Assembly (NCBI RefSeq): GCF_001659605.2
Contig: NC_035161.2
Span: 27,761,691-27,825,690, forward strand
Direction of reading: 5' to 3'
From: Manihot esculenta
Taxonomy: Eukaryota > Streptophyta > Magnoliopsida > Malpighiales > Euphorbiaceae
DNA length: 64,000 bases
The notes under the pieces are model-generated. The model did not search any database. It saw nothing but the letters and a program-made list of their open reading frames with translations, and was not told where the DNA came from. Of this stretch, positions 1-9,468 are shown piece after piece (the stretch's first letter is position 1; each line of letters starts with the position of its first letter). Both the position numbers and the translations under genes were made by a program.

Positions 1-140
1 ATTTAAGATAAAAATTTCTATATTAAATTAATACATCAGTAACTATAGATATATATGATCCAAAAATATGCTAAAAACAAAATAATCTCAATAAATTTTG
101 TAAATTGATTTTCTTTGTAACGTATGAATTTATTGTAATT
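1..140. repeat. Dispersed direct repeat, left copy
   Basis: AT-rich stretch that recurs in the same orientation at 8269-8443, with a few small indels and substitutions. Both copies share the run around 'gatccaaaaatatgctaaaa' and end in a stretch leading to 'ttattgtaatt'. The rest of 141-1030 is AT-rich, with a low-complexity T tract near 210, and I see no gene there. The two copies bracket the inhibitor gene and the retroelement block at 3.2-7.5 kb. Origin unknown: it may be a segmental duplication or an eroded transposon end. Confidence 0.7.
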
Positions 141-1033
141 AAAATTGATTTTTGGTTTGCGTGGATTTAGTATGAGTAGCAGTCAGATGTTGATACAATA
201 TTCTTTGGTCTTTTTTTTTTTTTAATTTTCATCTTATCAAGAGATGAAGTAATTTCTCGTACTGTCAGTTCCTGGTTCTTGAATCTTGATTCTTCACCTT
301 TTATTTTTGTTTTCAAAGGATGATGCTTGGTTCTTATCCTTAATTTATCGTTTTGAACCTTAGGATTAATTCTTATCCCAATCTCTACTCCCACATAATC
401 AGGGGTGAAAAAAGTTGGAAAAAAATGACTAAGGCTCACACAATTTGTCATCCTTATAGCAGCAATTGCAGCAGAAACGACAAACCTAATTTGGCGTTTT
501 GTCATCCCTAATTGTTACATACAAATGTTGCTTGCCTATTGGGGACACACAAAGAATTTGAACCGTAACAACCTGGGAACTTGGGTTGAGGCGATAACTG
601 GGTTGGTTGAAACCTAGGAAGGGTTACATAATAATTACATAGATTTTATCCGACATCGATTTTAAAGGATATTTAGTATTTTCACTAAATTAAAATATTA
701 TTATTTAATAATTAAAATAAAAAATTATGAAAAATTATTCATTATAATATTTAATTAATTATTATTAAAACAGTTAATAAGTAATTGATATTCTCAAAGA
801 GCCGTAAATTTGATTATTTTCTAGAACAATACTGAAAATTTTTCTCTTTTTCCTTCCTGCTCTTGGATTTGATGTTGACTTCTACAGTAGCAGAGACAAT
901 AATGCAAAATTTTCCCAATCAGTGCATTCTTCGACAAAGGCTTGATTAACCTTTAATCTCTTCTGGCTTATTCATCCTTAAAAATATCAGGCTTCTTCCT
1001 CCCCCTTTGTGGGAACCACAGGTTGAGATTTTC

Positions 1034-1040
1034 TATAAAT
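1034..1040 (+). promoter_or_regulatory. TATA box of the PMEI gene
   Basis: TATAAAT lies 57 bp upstream of the ATG at 1097, a normal distance for a plant promoter with a short leader. The leader between them is pyrimidine-rich (CT-rich near 1049-1066). This is a motif match and spacing only. Confidence 0.6.
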
Positions 1041-1096
1041 GAACTACTCTCTTCCTTCTCATCATACTCTGGAAGCAACCCTTTCTTACAGAGAAA

Positions 1097-1678
1097 ATGG
1101 AAGCAGGTCCATTTTTAGTCTATGTGCTAATAGCAACTCTCATTCTTCAATTCTCTACCCTCACAAATTCTAGCTCAGCCACCCAATACATCAGAACATC
1201 ATGCAGCAACACAACCTATCCAAGATTATGCTACCACTCCCTTTCAATCTATGCAAGCGAAATCAAGACCAACCCTAAATCACTAGCCAACACTGCCCTT
1301 AACATCACCCTCAAAGCCACCAAATCAACATCAAGATTGATGAAGAAGATGTCAAGAATCCATGGATTGAACCCTAGAGAGGCTGCAGCGGTAGCAGATT
1401 GTGTGGAGGTAGTTGGTGACTCAGTGTACGAGCTGCAAAGGTCTATTGGGGAGATGGGTCATGCTAGAGGATCAAATTTTTTTCAAGTAATGGCTGATGT
1501 ACAAACATGGGTTAGTGCAGCATTAACAGATGATAATACTTGTATGGATGAATTTGCTGGAGATCCCATGAATGGGAATGCGAAGGCTCTTGCTAGGAGA
1601 CACTTGGTGAAAATTGCTCATCTGACTAGCAATGCCTTGGCTCTTATCAATAACTATGCTTCATCTTATATCAACTGA
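1097..1678 (+). CDS. Pectin methylesterase / invertase inhibitor family protein (PMEI domain)
   Basis: Complete intron-less 193-aa protein. Residues 1 to about 28 form a hydrophobic signal peptide, so the product should enter the secretory pathway and reach the apoplast. The rest is one PMEI/C-VIF domain, a four-helix bundle. Its four conserved cysteines are visible at C36, C45, C102 and C149, and would pair 1-2 and 3-4. The segment around 'SAALTDDNTCMDEF' (140-153) is the typical family signature before the fourth cysteine. Members inhibit either pectin methylesterase in the wall or acid invertase, and sequence alone rarely separates the two. Similarity to plant '21 kDa protein' PMEIs makes the PME-inhibitor reading a little more likely. 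The length is typical and nothing is broken. A TATA box lies 57 bp upstream of the ATG. PME genes occur about 25 kb away, but there is no evidence that this inhibitor acts on them. Confidence 0.9.
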   Translation: MEAGPFLVYVLIATLILQFSTLTNSSSATQYIRTSCSNTTYPRLCYHSLSIYASEIKTNPKSLANTALNITLKATKSTSRLMKKMSRIHGLNPREAAAVADCVEVVGDSVYELQRSIGEMGHARGSNFFQVMADVQTWVSAALTDDNTCMDEFAGDPMNGNAKALARRHLVKIAHLTSNALALINNYASSYIN

Positions 1679-2537
1679 GAGCAATGTCAATGTCCAGGTA
1701 TATTGTGTGTCTCCTTGTGGTTGTTAGTTGAGTTTGTTGGGAACCCACTTCTCAGGAGAGGTCAAGTAAGAGAAATTTTAGCCTTAATGATTATGGGTCA
1801 TCCTCTTCTGCAATTATTGATTATAGGTTTCAATACTTTGGTGTGTATGGTTAATTATGATCAGTTATTTTAGTTGTAAACACTCGAGGCTTCTTTTAGG
1901 TTGATTTGAAAGTGAAACTGTAGATTTTCTTTCATGTTGTATGCTTTTCCCTTTTTCTTGGCGGTCAGGTTGGTGGTACTGCTTTCTACTCATTATTAAA
2001 GAGCAACCAATGGGCTTTACAAGAAGTAAATTAAATAAATAAATAAATTTTAGCTGTATTTCTCATCACAAAGTCTCATTTGTTAGTTTTTAGTTTTATT
2101 TTTCTAATTACAAAAATTAAATAGTTAATTTTAAAAAATATAAAAAATAATATGTAATATTTTACTTCACTACAAAAATTAAAATATGTTTTAATTATTA
2201 CCCAATATTCTCGTAAAAGTTTGTAACACTTGCCTATCAACAAATAGTGATATTTCATTGAAATAATTACTGATATGTCTATATATTTTTACTTAACTAA
2301 TTAAATTATATCTATAGTTTAAATATTATGTTAAAATAGGCTTATAATTTAATTCTGTTAATCTTTAAGAACATCCGTTCAATAAGAAATCTATTTACTA
2401 TTATGTGTTTAGAAAAAATTTTAAATTCTATTAATATCCTCAAACAACAAACCCCTTCTTCCAATCTTTCTCAAGGTGCTCTCTCATATTTTCCCACTCT
2501 CACCTTTTGTTTCTTCACCTTGCGTAATTAGTTGGTC
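1679..2537. other. PMEI 3' region and AT-rich intergenic DNA
   Basis: Presumed 3' UTR of the inhibitor gene, with AATAAA-like motifs around 2034-2046, followed by AT-rich DNA. No convincing coding sequence is seen. Confidence 0.5.
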
Positions 2538-3040
2538 TCCTCCGCCACCTGAGTTATGGATAAAACCCGAAACAGAATGATCAGTGCTCCTTAATAGTTG
2601 GTCTAATCAAGTATAGCTAAGGTGCTTGGTGCAAAGGTTTTGCATTTAATTTGGGGAGATGCAATATTTTTGCGACAGAGTTTTGGGCCATTCTTGAAAG
2701 GATCAAGCTAATTCACCAAGTTAATTTTTCGAGAGTTATTATTGAATGATAACTTGGTTATTGCTAAAACGTTAAGAGGACGCTATAAGTAGCATGCTGT
2801 TGGGTTTCTAAGATATTGAGAGGAGAATTTTCGGATCATCAACTCCTGTTAGTGTGCATTAGGCTATAAGAAGCATGCTCTGGTTTTCAGGGGTGTGACT
2901 CATATTTATAGAGAATCTAATGAGCATCCTCCTTCTCAGATTACATGTTGGCTAATTTATGATGTGCATGGAGTCTCATACTGGTTGTGTCCCCTTAGCT
3001 TTTGTGATTTTTTTTCTCTTTACTTGAGAAAAAAAAAGGA
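2538..3040 (+). mobile_element. LINE (L1-type) 3' fragment, RNase H-like domain remnant
   Basis: Translation in shifting plus-strand frames gives pieces of the RNase H-like (RVT_3) domain that ends plant L1 ORF2. These are a start resembling 'PPPELWIKPE', then 'WCKGFAFNLG', 'TEFWAILERIKL', 'FSRVIIE' and 'YDVHGVSYWL'. Several stops and frameshifts break the reading. The fragment runs into a short A-rich stretch near 3030. It is the 3' end of a dead retroposon; the rest of the element is absent. Confidence 0.6.
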
Positions 3041-3229
3041 CAAATAAACATGTACAACGGTTCTAGCAAGAATGAGCTTTCCAGAAATATCAAGTGCCCT
3101 TAACCTTAAAGGTACATCATGAATAAATAAATATCCATAAGAAAGCTTATTTTGCCATTTGTTTTAAATGGATTTAAAATTCTTCAAGAAAAATCTAATT
3201 TGCACTAAGAAAATCTGCATCACATCTAA

Positions 3230-3290
3230 ATGCTCTAGAGTAATTCTAATTGATTACTAAATGCTCTAGAGTAATTCCAATTGATTACTA
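3230..3290 (+). repeat. 31-bp tandem duplication over the left LTR junction
   Basis: The segment starting 'atgctctagagtaatt' occurs at 3230-3259 and again at 3261-3290. The second copy runs into the LTR start (tgattactactggg). The duplicated piece contains the first bases of the LTR, so it arose after the retroelement inserted. Confidence 0.75.
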
Positions 3291-3733
3291 CTGGGTCTTG
3301 AATACCAAGCTATGACTGAGTTTACATTGGAAGGCCAGGCTGTAACCCCATCAAAATCCAATACATAGATCTGTCCTCCAGTATGCGATCTAGACCTCGC
3401 TCGGACAAACCGGACAGGGTAGGGATCAGGCTCAAGCGAAGAAGGTCCAGCCAATCAACTTGATGGATTCGTGAGGCAATAGATCCCTAAACATCCAAGA
3501 TGGTATCAACATGGCGCCGGAGGGAATAAAATGGCCACCTGATGGGAAAGGACACAGTATGTCCGTACATACAATCTTGCGTGATAATGATAGGGTGTAC
3601 AAGTGCAGGACAGCGGTTATGCGTCACTAGAGGACAAAAGAGAAAAGAATAAAAGAAGGAAGGCATGAGTCAACCAGATCAAGCTTACTAAAATAAACTT
3701 TGAGCCTACATTCTATTAGATCTCATGACATCA
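3282..3733 (+). repeat. 5' LTR of element A
   Basis: Begins tgattactactggg and ends gacatca (TG...CA). It pairs with 7050-7505 along its whole length. Confidence 0.8.
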
Positions 3734-3787
3734 ATTAATGCTGTCTGTGAGAATGAAGGAGATATTCTTGTCACCAGAGTTCTCATC

Positions 3788-6201
3788 TGTAACGATCCGA
3801 AAACCGGACCGCTACCGGCGCTAGGATCCAGATCGACTTAAGGTCGCCGGGACCCGTAGCAAGCCTAACATACATCCTGTAAACCTGTTAAATCCCATAC
3901 ATGATCAAATATACACATGAAACTTTAAACTTTTTCTTTCCTTTACCAAGCTTAACCTGTGCATGCACAATTCCATAAACATAAAACCCCACACTGGAGC
4001 CCTCATCAAATACTCCAATGGGGCAACATATCATACATTAAGCTTGGTTTGCATAAAACATCATTAAAACATTTGAAAAAGATCATGTGCCAAGAGGGAT
4101 TAACCATACATGACTAGGGCAAAACACAACTCTAATCATGACATGACATTACATATCCTTACATTTCAATACATACTTTTACATCATTACATGACTTTAC
4201 AAATACATCATGTCCACTGCTATGCTATTACATAATCATGACCATAACCATAACTTGCTGACCTCCTGAACTATCTCTGTCCCTGCAAATCTGGGGTTAG
4301 GGGAGAGGGGTGAGCTATAAAGCCCAGTGAGCAGAATCATATAGAGAAAACATTTAAACATATGCCATTATGAAATGCATTACAACACAAACAATACACA
4401 TCAAGGATGAACTTGTCACCAATAGCCCTCTACATATCTCATATCATAACACGTCCAACTACGCCAGGGGCGATACGGCCTCACCTGGTCTTCTCTTACA
4501 TAACTCATATCATAACATGTCCGACTACGCCAGGGGCGATACGGCCTCACCTGGTCTTCTCTTACATAGCTCATATCATAACATATTGCCAAGGGCAATA
4601 CGACCACGTCTGGCCTTTCTATCTCATGTCATATCATATCATATCGTACCGTACAGAGGGCTACAGGATCATTCAATATTCATCCACATCATCATCATCA
4701 TATTATGCAATGCATCATATTCGTGAATTCTAATGCAAACAACCTATTACATAACATGGTCTTCATGATGCATGAGCATGCTTAAAACATTTAATTTATA
4801 TTTTTAAACATAAGGTTCAGTTCCACCCACCTCTGGCTAGCTCTGGACTAACTCTGAAGCAGCAAACACTGCTAAACACCTCGGTTCCTCAGGTCCGTTC
4901 CTACACAGGTGGACTCAAATGAGGGACCAAACATACTCTAAACAACTCATAAACAACTCCCCAAAAACCCCTAAAACATCACCAAAGCATGCATAGAAAA
5001 CACCTAAGAAAAGGCTGGACAGGGCACTTTCGGCGGCACCTTCGGCGGCCGAATGTCCCTTCCAGAGCCGAAAGTCATGCAGGTTCGAGGGCACTTTCGG
5101 CGGCCGAACCCTCTCTCCAGATCCGAAAGTCAGGCACTTTCGGCAGCCGAACATCACCTTCGGCGGCCGAAAGTCTGCTGCAGATCCAAAACACAACTTT
5201 CGGAGGCAAGGTTAGGCGGCCAATCCATGCATCCATAGGCGGCCAATCCATGCATCCATAGGCAGGTTCGGCGGCCGAACCTGAGTTCATCAGAACTCAG
5301 CCTCTCGTGCATACCCGCCTCCAAAACCTTACCAAACACCCCAAAACATGCATCCAACCTCTTAAAAAACATGCATAAACCCTTAATCATGCATACACTC
5401 TCCCACATGCATATAGGGCATAAACACTAGTCCAAGCCCCCAACAATCAGCACATACACATACATTGGGCACAAAACCCACATAAACCTAAACATGCATA
5501 TCTACCCATACTCAACCATCAAAACATCCTTACACTTACTTAAAACTTCATTAAAACGTAAAGGAAGCAAAGATCTACACTTACCTCTTGAAGATCGAGG
5601 GGTGGTGCGATCCCTAACTCGGAGGTGTGGAGGATCCAAGCTCCAAAAGCCTCCAAGCTCCAAAACTTCTATTTAAGCTTAAAAACTTCAAAACAAGGGT
5701 TGAACTCATGAAAACTTGAGGGATGGGTAGAGAAAGCATGAAAACGACCAAAGGAGGACAAAAACTCACCTGAGCTCGAGAATGGGGAGAAAACTCGCCC
5801 ATTTCCGATCTGAGGGCTTTTTATAGGTGGCCTGGTCAACAACCTTCGGCAGCCTAACGTGCCCCCTAAACTCATGCATGTTCGGCGGCCGAACTTGAGG
5901 TTCGGCGGCCGAACCTTGGTTCGTTCAAACAAAGCTTTCGGAGGCCAAAAGCGCTCCCAAAACCTTCCTATGTTCTGCGGCCGAACTTCACTTTCGGCGG
6001 CCGAACCTGGCAAATGCCTCCTTGGTCTTTTCCTTTAAAAACTCATTTCTTTTCCATTAAAAACTATAAAATCGTGTGAAGACATTTTAGAAACACATTT
6101 TACCCCTCTAGAAGACTCTGGCATCGTTAGAATTCCAGATTCCAACGGAGATTCCGCCGGAAGGTAGGGATTCCGATGCCGGAATCTAGCCGGGTATTAC
6201 A
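3788..6201. mobile_element. Solo LTR (2414 bp) of a Tekay/Del-type chromovirus, nested in element A
   Basis: Begins TGTAACG and ends GTATTACA (TG...CA). It is flanked on both sides by the 5-bp target duplication TCATC (3783-3787 and 6202-6206). It matches the LTR at 56454-58692 at both ends and in internal motifs ('ccgggacccgtagcaagcct', 'tagccgggtatta'), so it belongs to the same or a sister family as the gag-pol element at the right of the window. No internal region is present, so it is a product of LTR-LTR recombination. Inside are 66-bp tandem repeats (about 4437-4630) and several copies of the palindrome TTCGGCGGCCGAA between about 5045 and 6005. Confidence 0.9.
4437..4630 (+). repeat. 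66-bp tandem repeat inside the solo LTR
   Basis: Two full units and a partial third, with the phrase 'atatcataac' at 4441, 4507 and 4573. Each unit contains 'gccaggggcgatacggcc'. Small open frames across this block arise from the repeat itself and are not genes. Confidence 0.8.
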
Positions 6202-6229
6202 TCATCCTTATCATATCTACTGAGATCCA

Positions 6230-7049
6230 CATGGCCAATCACGGCGAAAACCATATCGGAAACACCTCAAATGATCTGGGCGCTGCTCAGGAAGGACCAT
6301 AGTTCTCATTCTCTAGCCTTATCGCCCCGCTGAATCAACTACCTGTATTGCTTAACTCTTCGCCAAGCTCGGCAAGAACCATGTCTCGAACTATCCTATC
6401 TGACCAGGAGCTGCAAAATATGGCCTTCTAGCTCCAAAACCCTGCTCACTGGATAGACCAAATATTGTAGCAGAGGGGATTCAACACCCCATTAGCATAC
6501 CACCAGTAATTGAAGGGCTCAACATTAATTAGTCCCAACCCACATTAAATCACCAAACCACTCAACAAAGCAGCAAGAGAACGGGCGGTGGAAATAGAGA
6601 AGCTAGCAGAAGGAATGAGCCCCTGGCTTGAGCAAGAAGTCGAGTAGTAAGGGAGTTTATTGAGAACGATGGGGTTGAAGCTACTCTTTTAAGTCAGTAG
6701 AAAGGTCAGAGAGCGAATAGTTAGAGTGAAATTACCGTCCGGAGAAAAGGCCAAGGAGAGAAGAGGCAGATGTAGATCAAAAACTGGAGAGGCTGAAAGA
6801 GCAATTGCTAGTAGAATTCAAGGCACGAGACAGCAGCAGTCCCTACTACCAACTTCATCCCCATTTGTGAGATAAGTACAACAAGAAACCATCCCTAAAA
6901 AATTCATGATACCGATAATGGTCGCGTATGATGGCATGGGAAACCCCGGGAACACATCCTGAACTATAAGATGTTGGAGCTATAGACCCACTCAAATGCC
7001 CTGATGTATAAGGTTTTTCCTACCACCCTCCAATTCTACCTTGGGCACT
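6230..7049 (+). pseudogene. Degenerate gag of element A (Tat-like gypsy)
   Basis: Starts with an ATG giving 'MANHGENHIGN', which resembles the leader 'MANHQENNLN' of element C at 46939, so the two elements share a gag start. Further on, 'IPKKFMIP' and 'AYDGMGNPG', followed in another frame by pieces like 'QTHSNALM' and 'KVFPTTLQ', match the plant Tat/Athila gag core. Multiple stops and frameshifts are present. The gag stops where the 3' LTR begins (7050), so polymerase genes are absent and have not merely decayed. Confidence 0.65.
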
Positions 7050-7505
7050 TGATGACTACTGGGTCTTGGATACCAGGCTATGACTAAGCCCACGTTGGAA
7101 GGCCAAGCCGTAACCCCATTAAAACCCAATACATAGGTCTATCCTCCAGTACGCGATCCAAACCTCGCTTGGACAAGGCAGACAGGGCAGGGATCAGGCC
7201 CAAGTGCAAAAGGTCCAACCCAATTGACTTGATGGATTCGTGGGGCAACAGACCCCTAGACATCCAGGATCGTATCAACTTGATGTCGAAGGAAATTAAA
7301 TGGTTGTCTGATGATAGGAAAGAACACAATATGTCCTTACGTATGGCTTCACGTGATAATAACAGGGTATACAAGTGCAGGACGGCAATTATGCGTCACT
7401 AGAGGATAAAAAAGAAAAGAATAAAAGAAAGAAGGCATGAGCCAACCAGACCAAACTTACTAAAATACACCTTGAGTTTACCTTCTATTGGATTTTAGGA
7501 CATCA
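7050..7505 (+). repeat. 3' LTR of element A
   Basis: Begins tgatgactactgggtcttgg and ends ggacatca. Partner of 3282-3733. A small open frame within it is not coding. Confidence 0.8.
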
Positions 7506-9345
7506 CTAACCAGTATCAAAAAAGAGAAAGAATACAAAAATCAGTATCCACTAACACTGTTACAAGAATTAGTGTCCACTAATATAAAAAATTTTCAATG
7601 CATGTCAAAAAGTAAGAACATAGGCTACACCATATCTAAGAGAATATGAGCTTCACAATCTTCAACGAGTGAATTAAAAACGGGTGGCCATTCAAGCACA
7701 ACAAATTGAATGATCCATCCAAGGCAAAAATAGCAAATTTTTTCTAGAATAGAAATTTATCCGTAAACATAAACCTTAAAAAAATAATAAAAGAAAATCG
7801 CATCTATTGATAGTATTGAGGCTCAAGACATTTATCATCTTTATTAACCCGACTAATGGCTGAGTTTTGAAAATGCAATCAATTAGTATTCCAAATGTCA
7901 TAAAAATTCAATATGTTTGACTGACTATTCTTTTGTTCAAGCTCAAATTCAAATTCCATTGTATGTCCCTCTCTTTCATTGTTTTCTTTCTTTAACATCA
8001 TAACAGGAAAAATAAGAAAAAAAATAAAACTCATTGAAAAAGAATGAAAAAAAAAATATTTTATTGGCGGAAGATACTAATGTAATTATAAATTTTTTTC
8101 TAATCATAGAAGTAAGTTTCTTTTCAGATAAATATTTTAAAAATTAACGGAATTAAATTATAAAAATATTTTAATATAATATATAAAATATAGAAATAAA
8201 TAAATAAATTATAAATATAAAAACACCAACGGGTAATTATTCCTTTTATAAATTATGCTAAAAAGAAAATTTAGGATAAAAATTTATTTTCAACTATGAA
8301 AATATTTTCTATATTAAATTAATACATCAATAACTATATATATGATCCAAAAATATGCTAAAAACAAAATAAGCTAAAAACAAAATAATCTCAATAAATT
8401 TTGTAAATTGATTTTCTTTGTTACGCTTGAATTTATTGTAATTAAAAAAAAATATTTAAGGCAATCAAAATTCTAATTTTTAACTAAAAAATTATTACTT
8501 TTGAGGGGTGGAATAAAAAATACATAAAAATTAGTACATGAGTAATTTGGTAAAAGTACATGAAGTATAATACAAGATACAGAGCTACAACTACATAAAG
8601 TTGTTTAGTTACTGTCAATCCCTAACAACTCTTCTATGTTTTATTAAAATTAAACCCAATAAAAAAGAAGAAATAAAATATTCCAATATTCTAACTTATA
8701 ATTATTTTCTTTAGAGATTAAATAAATAATTATTATTAATCAAAATATGAATTTTGGGCTATTTTAAGCTTCAAATAGGCAATAATTCCCAAGGCCCACC
8801 TCTCTTTCATAACAGAGGGAGAACTTTCCTCTCCTCTAATTTTTCTTTTCTTTATTTTATTTTATTTTTTACTGATTATTGGCTGTCTTTGCCGTTTCGA
8901 TGCAGTCGAATACTGATCTTTACTCAAATTATTTTGTTATTGTGCTAAAATTAAATTTTAATACTTTATTATTACTATATTACATATATTTTAATATAAT
9001 AAAATATTAAAATGATATATAATGCAATAAATAATATACATGGCACTATATATAGTAGTTCTGTAAGTTAATGTGAAATATTATTAAAAAACTTTAAATT
9101 AAAGAGTTTATGTACTTTGCTAAGTTATGGTTAATAATTATTATTAAAAAAATTATTATTTAATTTTTATAGTTTTAAATTTTATTAATTGATTTTTTAA
9201 ATTTTTAAAAAATATATTAGTTAATTAAAATTTATAGTATAAATTTTAAAAATTTGAATAATTTTAGTAAAACTAAAACTTCTGAATTTGTGCATTAAAA
9301 AAAAAAAAGGCCTTAATACATATACAGCGTAATGATTTGAGTTGA
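7506..9345. other. AT-rich intergenic DNA, includes second copy of the 1-140 repeat
   Basis: No gene recognised. Positions 8269-8443 repeat the sequence at 1-140 in the same orientation. Positions 8940-9300 are low-complexity A/T. A GGCCCA motif occurs near 8793. The region separates element A from the EF-G promoter. Confidence 0.5.
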
Positions 9346-9351
9346 GGCCCA
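9346..9351 (+). promoter_or_regulatory. GGCCCA (site II-like) element upstream of EF-G
   Basis: GGCCCA lies 118 bp upstream of the EF-G start codon. No TATA box is evident. TATA-less promoters with TGGGCC/GGCCCA motifs are common in plant genes for translation and plastid biogenesis, so the motif fits, but its function here is inferred. Confidence 0.4.
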
Positions 9352-9468
9352 GAAGCATGAAATAGATAGCTGAGCCAGAGAAGATTTTCGTTATCCCTAA
9401 ATAACATCCTTATCATTCGCAGCGGAACTCCGAGGGAGGGATCAGATTATTCGGATAAAACCAATAAA

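Larger units (their letters stand above)
3282..7505 (+). mobile_element. LTR retrotransposon A (Ty3/gypsy, Tat-like, gag-only, degenerate)
   Basis: Two direct repeats, 3282-3733 (452 bp) and 7050-7505 (456 bp), both begin TGAT and end CATCA and are diverged by many substitutions. Just inside the left LTR (about 3735-3760) is a decayed primer-binding site, recognisable against the better preserved ones of elements B and C. The interior holds a nested solo LTR (3788-6201) and a broken gag (6230-7049) that runs straight into the 3' LTR, with no pol. Flanking 5-mers are ccaat and ctaac, a poor match, consistent with an old insertion. An autonomous relative would have been needed for mobility. Confidence 0.8.

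Noticed and set aside
4915..6013. Several open frames rich in Arg/Pro in the solo LTR
   Set aside because: They arise from repeated TTCGGCGGCCGAA motifs read in different frames, and matching frames appear in the other LTR. Not genes.
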